NCBI GenBank assembly: GCA_017548065.1
Contig: JAFYNQ010000100.1
Span: 1 to 52,081 of the forward strand
Source of the DNA: Oscillospiraceae bacterium
Lineage (GTDB): Bacteria; Bacillota; Clostridia; Oscillospirales; Oscillospiraceae
Direction: 5' to 3'
DNA: 52,081 nucleotides
The notes beneath the pieces were generated by a model. It worked only from the letters and a program-made list of their open reading frames with translations. It ran no database searches and was not told the DNA's origin. A program made the position numbers and the translations under genes. Shown here piece after piece: positions 20,040-30,000 of the stretch (position 1 is its first letter; each line of letters starts with the position of its first letter).

Positions 20040-22244
20040 GTGGAAGATTTAGAAATCATTCAGGGCGCCATCAGCGCTGTTGTATATCATAATTACGAAA
20101 ACGGATATGCTGTTTTGCGACTGCAGACCACCAACGATCAAACTGTAACCGTGGTCGGTACGATTCCCATGCCTTCTGTGGGTGAACGGCTTATGGTCAC
20201 AGGAAAATGGAGTAGCCACTCCAGCTACGGCAAACAGTTTGAGGCAGAGTTTCTGGAACGTCTTATGCCTGAAACAGCTGTTCAGATCATGGCATACCTT
20301 TCCGGCCGTATTATAAAAGGCATTGGTCCAAAAATGGCCGCAAAAATCGTTGACCGTTTTGGTGACATGACGTTATCCGTCATTGAAAAAGAGCCGGAGA
20401 GACTGGCTGAAGTTTCCGGAATCTCCCCTGCCAAAGCGAAAAGCATCGGTGAAGAATTCCGTCTTCAGGTTGGAATGCGCCATTTGATGGAATTTTTTGC
20501 CCTGCACCAATTACCTGCAGAGCTTGCGGTTAAGGTTTACAAACTGTACGGTGAAAGCGCAATAGATATGCTCTATGATGACCCCTATCTGTTAATGGAG
20601 CAGGAACTGGAAGCACCTTTTGGTGCAGTTGACCGCTTTGCCATTGAACTCGGCATTGCCGGAAACGATCCAAAACGTGTATGTGCAGGCATCCTTTTTG
20701 AGCTTCGTTATAACCTGAATGCAGGTCACGCTTTCCTGCCGGAAACCAAGCTGTGCGCAGCAACAGCACAGCTGCTTTCTGTAGATCCGGAGACAGTTCA
20801 GTCCTCCATTGAACGGCTCATACAAACGGAGCAAATCACGAAAGATCATCTTGCCGGAATTGACATCATATATTTGCCTGAGCTTTACGAAGCAGAGCTT
20901 TATGCCAAAGAGCGTTTACTTGCATTTTCCGAGTCCCACTTCCCTGCCCCTTTCCGTTTGGAGCGATTTGTAAAGCAAGCAACATCCGGCAATTTTCAAT
21001 ATTCACAGCAACAAGAGGATGCCATCCGAACCGCAGCAACAACCGGTCTTTTACTGATCACCGGTGGACCCGGTACCGGTAAAACCACAATTATCAACGG
21101 TATACTCGCATTGTTTGAAAAGATGGGGATCAAAAGCCTGCTGGCAGCCCCTACAGGACGGGCTGCCAAGCGCTTATCGGAGGTAACCGGCGAAGATGCC
21201 TCTACGATCCACCGCCTTCTGGAGGCAACTGTTGACCCTCACACCGGAAATCTTGAATTTTTACGGGACGAGGACAACCAGTTAAAATCCGATGCCATCA
21301 TCATTGACGAGATGTCAATGGTGGATATCCAACTGCTGCACGCACTATTGCGAGCAATCCCCAAAGGCACAAGATTGATACTTGTGGGTGACCCTGATCA
21401 GCTTCCACCGGTAGGACCCGGTTTCCCATTCAGTGATATGCTGCGCAGCAACGCACTGCCGGCTGTGCATCTTACAGAAATCTTCCGTCAAGCGCAGCAA
21501 AGCCTGATCGTAACCAATGCGCACAAAGTAAACAAAGGCATAATGCCGGAACTGCGCAACGTAAAGAATGATTTCTTTTTCCTGAACGCTCGCTCCGAGG
21601 ATGCGGTTGCTCAAACTATCGTAGGACTCTGCGCCACTCGTTTGCCACAGAACATGGGTATCCCTGCGGATCAAATTCAGGTTCTCTCCCCTACGAAAAA
21701 AGGCACTGCAGGCACAGTAAATCTGAACAAAATTCTGCAGGATGCTTTGAATCCTGCTACCGCAGAAAAGAAAGAGCGCAAATTTGGCGAATACACCTTC
21801 CGTGAGGGTGACCGTGTCATGCAAATTCGCAACAATTATGACATTATGTGGAAAAAATCCGACGGTTCTATGATCGGTGCCGGCGTATTTAATGGCGACG
21901 TGGGAATTATCACTGAAATTGACCCCTCCATGGAGCAGGTCACCGTTCTTTATGATGACAAAATTGTCGATTATGATTACACTCAGCTTAACGAGTTGGA
22001 GCCCGCTTATGCCATGACCGTGCATAAAAGCCAGGGCAGCGAATACCGTGCCGTTGTAATTGCCGCCTGGAACGGTTCCCAATATCTGCTGAACCGAAGT
22101 GTACTTTACACAGCCATTACAAGAGCAAGAGAACTGCTTATCATCGTCGGTAGAGAAGAAACCATTGCTATTATGACCCAAAACGAAAAGCCGGGGCGAA
22201 GATATACCGGATTAAAATTACGTCTCCAGGGGAAGGATTCATAA
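20040..22244 (+). CDS. recD2: RecD2-type ATP-dependent 5'-3' DNA helicase
   Basis: 734 residues, GTG start at 20040 with CGGAGA upstream. Superfamily 1B helicase, stand-alone RecD without RecBC. The N-terminal OB-like segment and helix-hairpin-helix region (IIKGIGPKMAAKIVDRFG) come first. Then the Q motif YSQQQEDAI, Walker A GGPGTGKTT near residue 345, Walker B IIDEMSMVD, VGDPDQLPPVGPG, and the C-terminal AMTVHKSQGSEY and YTAITRAR motifs. RecD2 works in DNA repair and replication-fork maintenance. Followed 3 bp later by comFC. Confidence 0.96.
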   Translation: MEDLEIIQGAISAVVYHNYENGYAVLRLQTTNDQTVTVVGTIPMPSVGERLMVTGKWSSHSSYGKQFEAEFLERLMPETAVQIMAYLSGRIIKGIGPKMAAKIVDRFGDMTLSVIEKEPERLAEVSGISPAKAKSIGEEFRLQVGMRHLMEFFALHQLPAELAVKVYKLYGESAIDMLYDDPYLLMEQELEAPFGAVDRFAIELGIAGNDPKRVCAGILFELRYNLNAGHAFLPETKLCAATAQLLSVDPETVQSSIERLIQTEQITKDHLAGIDIIYLPELYEAELYAKERLLAFSESHFPAPFRLERFVKQATSGNFQYSQQQEDAIRTAATTGLLLITGGPGTGKTTIINGILALFEKMGIKSLLAAPTGRAAKRLSEVTGEDASTIHRLLEATVDPHTGNLEFLRDEDNQLKSDAIIIDEMSMVDIQLLHALLRAIPKGTRLILVGDPDQLPPVGPGFPFSDMLRSNALPAVHLTEIFRQAQQSLIVTNAHKVNKGIMPELRNVKNDFFFLNARSEDAVAQTIVGLCATRLPQNMGIPADQIQVLSPTKKGTAGTVNLNKILQDALNPATAEKKERKFGEYTFREGDRVMQIRNNYDIMWKKSDGSMIGAGVFNGDVGIITEIDPSMEQVTVLYDDKIVDYDYTQLNELEPAYAMTVHKSQGSEYRAVVIAAWNGSQYLLNRSVLYTAITRARELLIIVGREETIAIMTQNEKPGRRYTGLKLRLQGKDS

Positions 22245-22247
22245 TCT

Positions 22248-22916
22248 ATGCTGTTACGTTTTCTCTTTCCGCCGAAATGCATACTCTGTCATAAACTTCT
22301 GACAGATGAAGAAACAGATCTCTGCCATAAATGCAGAGAAGATATGCCGGTTGCAAAACGTGAAAAAAGAACTTTTGAATTTATTGCACATTGGTGCGCA
22401 ATATGGTATTATAAGGACAGTGTGCGTGACAGTATCTGGAGATACAAATTCGGAAACCTTAGATGTTACGCTGAACCCTATGCAAGATTACTGGCTATGA
22501 AACTGCTGGATACGTCATTTCTTGATGGCATTGATGTAATAACCTGGGCGCCCGTATCCTTCCTGCGGCGGTTCAATAGAGGTTATGACCAGGCCGAGCT
22601 TATTGCTGTGGCGCTTGGAAAAGAGCTGGGAATTCCCGTAAAACGTCTTTTGAAAAAGCAGCGTCACACACGTGCACAGTCAACGCTGAACGGCGCATCC
22701 GAAAGAAAAGCCAACATCCAGGGCGCTTACAGAGCAATAAACATTGCTGACATTCCCGGTAAAAACATTTTGCTTGTGGACGATGTGCTTACAACCGGCG
22801 CAACATCTAACGAGTGTGCAAGAATTTTAAAAACAGCCGGTGCAGAAAGCATCTGTCTTGCCACCGTCGCTGTAACCACTCATTCAAATCAAACGAAACA
22901 AAACGAACGTAGGTGA
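22248..22916 (+). CDS. comFC: ComF family phosphoribosyltransferase-like protein
   Basis: 222 residues. N-terminal zinc-finger-like CxxC...CxxC (C11, C14, C26, C29), then a phosphoribosyltransferase fold with the PRPP motif LLVDDVLTTGAT near residues 175-187 and the RGYDQAELIA segment typical of ComFC/GntX. ComFC is needed for natural transformation in competent Firmicutes. No ComFA or ComEC is in the window, so competence is not shown. Lies 3 bp after recD2 and 4 bp before mreB. Confidence 0.92.
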   Translation: MLLRFLFPPKCILCHKLLTDEETDLCHKCREDMPVAKREKRTFEFIAHWCAIWYYKDSVRDSIWRYKFGNLRCYAEPYARLLAMKLLDTSFLDGIDVITWAPVSFLRRFNRGYDQAELIAVALGKELGIPVKRLLKKQRHTRAQSTLNGASERKANIQGAYRAINIADIPGKNILLVDDVLTTGATSNECARILKTAGAESICLATVAVTTHSNQTKQNERR

Positions 22917-22920
22917 CATA

Positions 22921-23982
22921 ATGAAAAAACCGAACTTTAAATTTCAATTCTTATCAAACGATATCGGTATTGATCTGGGTACATCTAACATCATTATGAA
23001 TGTTGACGGCAAAGGCCTGAAAGTGCGTGAGCCTGCTGTATTGGCATTGGATCGTAATACCGGAAAGGTACTGCAAATCGGATCTGCTGCCAGAAATATG
23101 ATGGGCAGAACCCCCGGCAACATTGTTGCACTGCAACCGATTCAGGGTGGTGTGATTTCCGACCAGGAAATGACCGTGAAGCTGCTGGAGGCACTTTTCC
23201 GCAAGGTCTCCAAGAACTCCCTCCTGGCGCCGAAGCCCAGAGTTGTGATCAGTGTTCCCAGTGGAATCTCCGAGGTTGAAGAAAGAACCGTGATCAACTC
23301 TGCAATTGAAGCAGGCGCACGAAGAGTCTTTCTGATTGAAGCTCCCCTAGCGGCCGCACTGGGCGCAAGATTGGAAATTGAAAAAACAAAAGGCTACATG
23401 GTAATTGACATTGGCGGCGGTACTACTGACATTGCAGTTCTTACGATGAACAGCGTTGCTGTCTCTGCTTCCACCAAGGTTGCAGGCGACGCCTTTGATG
23501 AAGCCATCGCAAGATACCTGCGCGCCAAGTACGGTATTGTAATTGGCAAGGTAACTGCTGAAGAAATCAAGATCCAAATTGGTTGCGTCTATCCCAGAAA
23601 TGCCGATTTGAGCATGATCGTCAAGGGTCGTGATGCCAAGTCCGGTGTTCCCAAGGAAACCACCGTTATGTCCTCCGAGATCTACGAGGTTTTGAAACGG
23701 CCTGCTAAATTCATTGCAGATCAGGTGCTGGCTGTACTGGAAGAAACATCCCCCGAACTTGTCGGTGATATCGCCTCCAACGGCATTACCCTCACCGGTG
23801 GCTGTAGTCAGCTGTACGGTATGACCGAGTACCTTTCTGAGTTGACCGGCATTAACTGCACCATTGCGGATGATCCCGATTCTTGTGTTGCATATGGTTG
23901 CGGCATCAGTCTTTCCTGGATCAATTCCATGAAAGAAGGCCCTATCAACATTGCAAGAAAGCGACTTCTTAAGCAAAAGTAA
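22921..23982 (+). CDS. mreB: MreB-type actin-like cell-shape protein
   Basis: 353 residues, normal length. Actin-fold signatures: phosphate 1 IGIDLGTSN, phosphate 2 MVIDIGGGTTDIAVL, and adenosine motif GITLTGGCSQL. MreB filaments guide elongasome peptidoglycan synthesis at the membrane. No mreC or mreD follows; the gene is the last of the recD2-comFC-mreB cluster and is followed by terminators. It could be an Mbl- or MreBH-type paralogue rather than the mreBCD-operon copy. Confidence 0.92.
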   Translation: MKKPNFKFQFLSNDIGIDLGTSNIIMNVDGKGLKVREPAVLALDRNTGKVLQIGSAARNMMGRTPGNIVALQPIQGGVISDQEMTVKLLEALFRKVSKNSLLAPKPRVVISVPSGISEVEERTVINSAIEAGARRVFLIEAPLAAALGARLEIEKTKGYMVIDIGGGTTDIAVLTMNSVAVSASTKVAGDAFDEAIARYLRAKYGIVIGKVTAEEIKIQIGCVYPRNADLSMIVKGRDAKSGVPKETTVMSSEIYEVLKRPAKFIADQVLAVLEETSPELVGDIASNGITLTGGCSQLYGMTEYLSELTGINCTIADDPDSCVAYGCGISLSWINSMKEGPINIARKRLLKQK

Positions 23983-23997
23983 CAACTTATACAAACA

Positions 23998-24031
23998 GAC
24001 CGCTGCAGCAAACGTCGCAGCGGTCTTATTT
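23998..24031 (+). terminator. Terminator after mreB
   Basis: Stem GACCGCTGC / GCAGCGGTC (23998-24006, 24017-24025) followed by TTATTT on the plus strand. Confidence 0.75.
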
Positions 24032-24042
24032 ATAGAAAAATT

Positions 24043-24077
24043 GATCCGGGACACCAAAGTGTCCCGGATCGGATTTT
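24043..24077. terminator. Bidirectional terminator between mreB and giant gene
   Basis: 12-bp perfect stem GATCCGGGACAC / GTGTCCCGGATC (24043-24054, 24059-24070), loop CAAA. Plus side followed by GGATTTTTT, minus side by AATTTTTC; it probably ends the giant-protein transcript. Confidence 0.85.
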
Positions 24078-24081
24078 TTAA

Positions 24082-27000
24082 TTACTTGTCAGCAATTGCC
24101 AGTGCGTTACCGAGTGCAACCACCTTCTTATTGTCAGCTGCTGCCTTAAAGAAGTCAACATACTGTTCAACAGAAGAAACTGCATTGGTAAAAGCACCGT
24201 CGTTTGCATTCACGGTAATATCAGCACCGGTCTTCATGATGCCGACAGACAGCTTCTTGCCGCTGGTCAAATCCAGCTCAGCAATAACAGGATTGCCGGA
24301 AATCATGGGAGAAAGTGCATCCGCAGCAACTGTAATCTTACCGGTAAATTCGCCACCTGCAACGGTGAGGTTTGCTTTCGTGCCACCGAATGTTACATCG
24401 CTGGCAACAACACCACCATAAGCATTGAAGGATGCAACAGCAGTACCGGGAATCTTAACAGTACCGGAGGAAATCTTGCCACCATACATATTCACAGCCT
24501 GGTTGTTAACCAGAATGCTGATGTTAGGAGCAACGATTTCTGCACCGTCATAGATATTGACTACAGAATGACCGTAGAAACCACGAGCGCACAGTGCAGG
24601 ATTATTGCCGCTGGCTACGATCTTACCACCGTACAGGTTCACATTACCGCCGATATCGATTGTACCCTTAGGAATTGTAGCGTGATCGACGCCACCGCCG
24701 GTAACAACACCATTACCCATAATATTCAGCGTGTAAATGGTGTACTCGGCTGTAGTCTTGTTGTAAATTCCTTCCACATACAAAGCACGGACTGTGCTTG
24801 TAATGTTATGACCATTCAGATGCAAGCAGCAATTGGAAGTGAAGTTATACAGTGCAGTTGCATTGATGTCCTTAGACAGGTAGTAATGCTTATCTGTTTT
24901 CAGAGTAGAAGGAGCAACCTGAGCCAGGTCTTCCCACTGCTCTTCTGTGCCACATACAGGACACACAGCAGTTACAACACCACCTGCATCAAAGAGACCA
25001 TCAGTAGTCATCTGCTCTGCAGCTTCGTGAACCAGATTTGCTTTTGCGGAAACAGATTCACGTACGGCCAGTGCATTGTTTTCAATAACAACTTCATTCA
25101 TGGAATCCGTTGCGCCGAAGAATGCAACAAGATTTGCAGCATTGGTCAAAGCATCGGTAAATGCACCATTTGCAGTAACCTGAATATTAGCACCTACTTC
25201 CAGAGCCTCAACAGTCAGTTTCTTACCGGAGGTAAGATCCAGATTCTCAATAACAGGGGCTCCGGAAACTACCACAGACTTAGCATTGGCGTCTGCATAA
25301 ACAGAGCCGTTTACAATGCTACCGCCGTAGATGTTAACATAAGCCCAATTTGCGGTTGCGTAAACATTGCCGCCACGCTCAGCAGTGCCGTTTTCAATCA
25401 CACCACCATACATGTTAAATACGGGTGTGCTGTTGCTTGCGCCGGTAGTAATATAAACGTTACCTGCATTTGCGCCAACATTGGTGCCACCGGAAGCCGC
25501 GCCACCGGAGATAGAACCGCCAAACATATTGAAGTCACTGTTGTGATAGACCATTACACCCAAACCGGGAACGTTAACATCTCTGACAACAGAAGCACCC
25601 TCGTACATATTGACAGCATTCTCTCTGTTACTTCTGGAAGCAATAACAGCTCGGTTGCTGGTAGCAGTGTAAGTACCACCATAGAGGTTCAAATCACCGC
25701 AAGCATCAATAGTAGCCGCCCAGTGAGTCTTACCGGAGCCATCATTAAAGTAACCACCGGTAACAATACCCTCACCCATAATGTTCACTGCGTTATACTC
25801 AGTATACAGTGCACGAACAGGGCTGGTGATGTTATGACCATTCAGATGCAGACAAGCATTCACTGTGCCGGTAATGGAAATGTGAGAAGGAATGTTGGCG
25901 TCTGCGGAAAGATAATAGTGACCAGACTCGGTAATCTTGGTAGAACCGGTTGTAGACAGCAGGGGGTTCAGTTCAGTCCAAGTAACCTCTTCCTTACAGA
26001 CAGGACAGTTTGCAACAACATTGCCGCCGGAGAGGATGCCGTCAGCAGTCATCTTTTCTGCTGCAAGGTGAATTGCATTTGCAAGATCAATAGGATCGAT
26101 TGCAGCTACGCCGATTGCACCATTCTCAACATAGTACTCATCAGCATCGTTGAGTTTTACAAAGTAAGCCAAGTAATTCTCAGCGTTTGTCAAAGCCTTT
26201 GTGAAGACACCCTCAGCCTTAACACCGATCTGTGCGCCGGTAGTCAGGCCGCTGACATCAACATAAGCGCCCTTCTCAACAACCAATTCCTTGATCTTAG
26301 ATGCGCCGGAAATTGCAACATTACCAGCAGCAGCGTTAACAAAGACATCGCCGTCAACCTCGCCACCGTTCATAGTCATGTGCGCATTGACAACAGCAAC
26401 ACAACCGCCAGCAACATCAGCAGTACCGCCGGTGATCACACCGCCGTTAATATTCAGCGTTGCATCAGATTCCACCTTGATAGCGCCGCCATTCTGGCTG
26501 ACATTGCCGCCAATTACGGTACCACCGTAAATGTTCATTTCAACACCTGCGCCGGTGACCCAGAACAGACCGCCATTAGCAAAGGTCTCGAAAGCAGGAT
26601 TCTCGGTATCCAGCTTCAATGTACCGCTGTACAGATTGAAGGCAGGAGTACCGGTAGTTGCGCTGTCTTTACCAACAAGAGCAATACCGCCGGCATAAGA
26701 CTTACCACCTGTAGTGACCATCTGACCACCACCAACAGTGTCAACGATGGAAAGTGTGCCACGAACCAGGAAGTTACGGATCTTAACGGAAGAATAGGTG
26801 TGACCACGCAGGTCAAGAACAACATCGGTGTCATTCACAATGCTGTACTGGCCGGCCTGAGTGAAGTCGCCATCAATGTAGTAGTGACCGGAGACAGGGC
26901 TGGAGTGACCGGGCCATGTCTTCCACTCTACCATTTCGCCACAGTGTTCACAGTAGATCTTTGCAACCTCAGCATACAGAACGCCATTATCTTCAGTGAT

Positions 27001-30000
27001 CACAACACCGGAGTTAGCGCCCTTGATATAACCTGCATCCAGATATGCCTTTGCACTTGCAAATTCAGTCGTAAACGCACCAACGGCATTAACGCTGACA
27101 GCAGCGCCCTCAGACAGGTAAGTAAAGGTTGCAAGCTTACCGGAAGTCAAATCCAGGTTAGAAATCACAGGAGCTCCGGATATAGTGAATGTGCCGAATT
27201 CCTCAGCAACAGCTACAGTACCGGAAATTTCACCACCGCCAATGTTCAAAGCACCCTTAGCACCGGTTGCTGCAATAACCTGACCATTAGCAGAGAAGGT
27301 ACCGCCGGAAATGTTCAAGGAACTTGTAGCTGCACCGGGAATCTTTGTGGTACCGGAAGTAAACTTACCGCCGTAAACATTCACAGCCTGAGAAGAAACA
27401 AACATATTTACACTAGCGCCGCTAAATTCAGCACCATCATAAATATTAACAACAGAACGACCAATAAAGCCACGAGCTGTCATCGTGGGATGTGCACCGG
27501 TAGCAACATAAGTACCGCCGTAGAAGTTGACAGAACCGCCAACATCGACTGTACCTCTGGGGATCGTTGCGTGTGCAACACCTGCACCGGAAACAATACC
27601 CTTACCCATAATATTCAAAGTGTACAGATCAGCAGAAGTTGCATCGATGTAAAGCGCACGTGCAGAAGAAGTGATGTTATGACCATTCAAATGCAAGCAA
27701 GCATCAGCATAGAAGTTGTACTGGCTTGCAATCTCTGCATCTGCAGACAGATAGTAGTGGCCATCTGCCTTAATGGAAACACCGTTTTCAGCAACATATG
27801 CCAGCAGGTCTACCCACTGCTCTTCTGTACCACATACAGGGCACATTGCAGTTACAACGCCGCCATCCGCAAAGATGCCGTCTTCTGTCATCTTCTCTGC
27901 TTCAACATGAACGCTGTTGTACTTGTCGAAGTAGCCCTTACCAAGCACAGAAATCAGAGCATCTGCACCAGGTGTGATATCCTTAAATTCATTAGTGGAA
28001 TGGACGAACTGCATATAATCTGCAGGAGCTTCCAGTTCGGTAGTGAAGACACCATCGGCATTCACACCAATAGAAGCGCCCTCTTCCAGGTAGGTAATAT
28101 CGGCCAGGACACCCTTTACAAGAGTCAACTCTTCAATCACGGAAGCGCCGGCAATCACAACGTCACCATGTTCAACATAGAGTTCGCCCTCAATCACGCC
28201 GCCAGTCATGTTAACATCATTGTAAGAGTAGATACAACCACCAACGCCGCCAGAAGTACCGCCGGTAATTGTGCCGCCCATAATGTTAATAACAGAGTCA
28301 GCGCCGTTGGCGCGGATAACGCCGCCATTCTGAGTGACATGGCCGCCGATCATCGTACCGCCGTAAATGTTCAGTTCGCCGCCGGAAAATGCTATCAAAC
28401 CGCCGTTGGCGAAAGTAGCAAACTCGGGATGCTCGGTATCCAGTCTCAAAGTACCGCTGTACAGGTTGAAGCCGGAGGGTCTTTCAGAACCCGCTTCTGT
28501 GCCAACCAATGCGATAGCACCGGCAAATTCAGCGCCGCCGGTAGAGACCATTTCACCGCCGCCCACAGTGTCCATGATGGACAGAGTACCACGAACAAGG
28601 AAGTTACGGATCTTGGTAGAGGAATAGGTATGACCATACAGGTCAATAACAACATCAGTGTCCTTCACAATGGAGATCTGACCTGCCTGCTTGAAATCCT
28701 TTGCGATAAAGTAGTGACCGGAAGCAGGAGAGTTGGAGCCGGACCATTCAGTCCATTCCACATCCTCACCACAGTGTTCACAGTAAGCCTTCTCGCCTAC
28801 GATGACCAAAGCACCATCCTGAACAACAATATTAGTTCTGTCGGCAGCAGGCTTAAAGTAGCCGGCATCAACATATGCCTGAAGCTTGCTATTTTCAGCA
28901 GAGAATGTGCCGTTAGCGTTGACGTAAACTTCTGCACCTTGCTTCATCTCACCAACAGTAATATCAACAGAGGAAGGAATTGCCAAACCGGTATCCTTAC
29001 CCTTTAAGATCTTAGGAGTACCGGATACTTCGATAGACTCACAGGTGACGATCTTAATATCACCGGTCACAGTACCACCGGAGAAGGTATACTTACCGGT
29101 ATCATGAGAGCCGTAAACGTTATTGCCCTCTACCGCAGTACCATTATCCATAGTACCGGAAGCAAAGTTCAGGTGACCACTGAACTGGACATACAAGTTA
29201 CCACCGCGAGATGCGCACTCACCGTCAGTGATCTTACCGCCCAGCATATTCAGGACAGAATCAGTCGTGATAAAGACGTTACCACCGTGCTGGTTGGAGT
29301 AACCGTTACGGATCACAGCGCCTTCGTACAGATTCACGATAGAACCCTTACCTGCGTACAGATTGCCGCCCTGTGCAGCGGGAGTGGGAGACAACTCAGG
29401 TGTACGGACAGCCTGACCGTTTTCGATCACGCCGCCGTAAATGTTGAATACGGTGTTACGGATATGCATATTACCGCCAAGGACATTAAAATCGCGCTTA
29501 GCAGGATCTGCAGTAACACTACTGATATACTCAACATTTGTTGCGGAAAGATTAGCAATACCGCCGGTAATTGTACCGCCGTACATGTTGATGGTAGAGC
29601 TGTCTGCATAGATAACAGTACCATTCTTAACGGAAGCATTCTCAGAATCCACGAAGGACAGAGTGCCGGCATGCAGATTCAGGATACCGCCTGCGGACAT
29701 CAGAATCGTACCACCGTTACCATTGATACCGGTAGCTGCAAAAGTACCGCCGCCAACGGAGTCAATAATCGTCAAAGCATCATTATAACGGATCAAAACA
29801 CCTCTGGAACCAATTGCTTCAAACTTCTTACCGTTCAGGTCAAGAACGATTTCGTAGTCCTTGTTTTGGTTACCAATGTTGCTCTGACCGCTGTACTTGA
29901 TATCGCCAGCCAGGTAATAGTGGCCGTCATAACCATCCCAGCTACCACCTGCCCAAGGCAGCCACTTAACTGTCTGCTTACAGTGCTCACAGTAAGCTGT

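Noticed and set aside
21345..22181. 278-codon minus-strand frame inside recD2
   Set aside because: Lies opposite the conserved helicase motifs and has no SD or family similarity.
22248..22916. Natural competence from comFC
   Set aside because: ComFC is kept in many non-competent Firmicutes and no other competence gene is present here.
24085..29997. Possible CRISPR or tandem DNA array because of recurring short repeats
   Set aside because: The repeats keep a continuous reading frame, have irregular spacing and encode beta-helix rungs; they are protein repeats.
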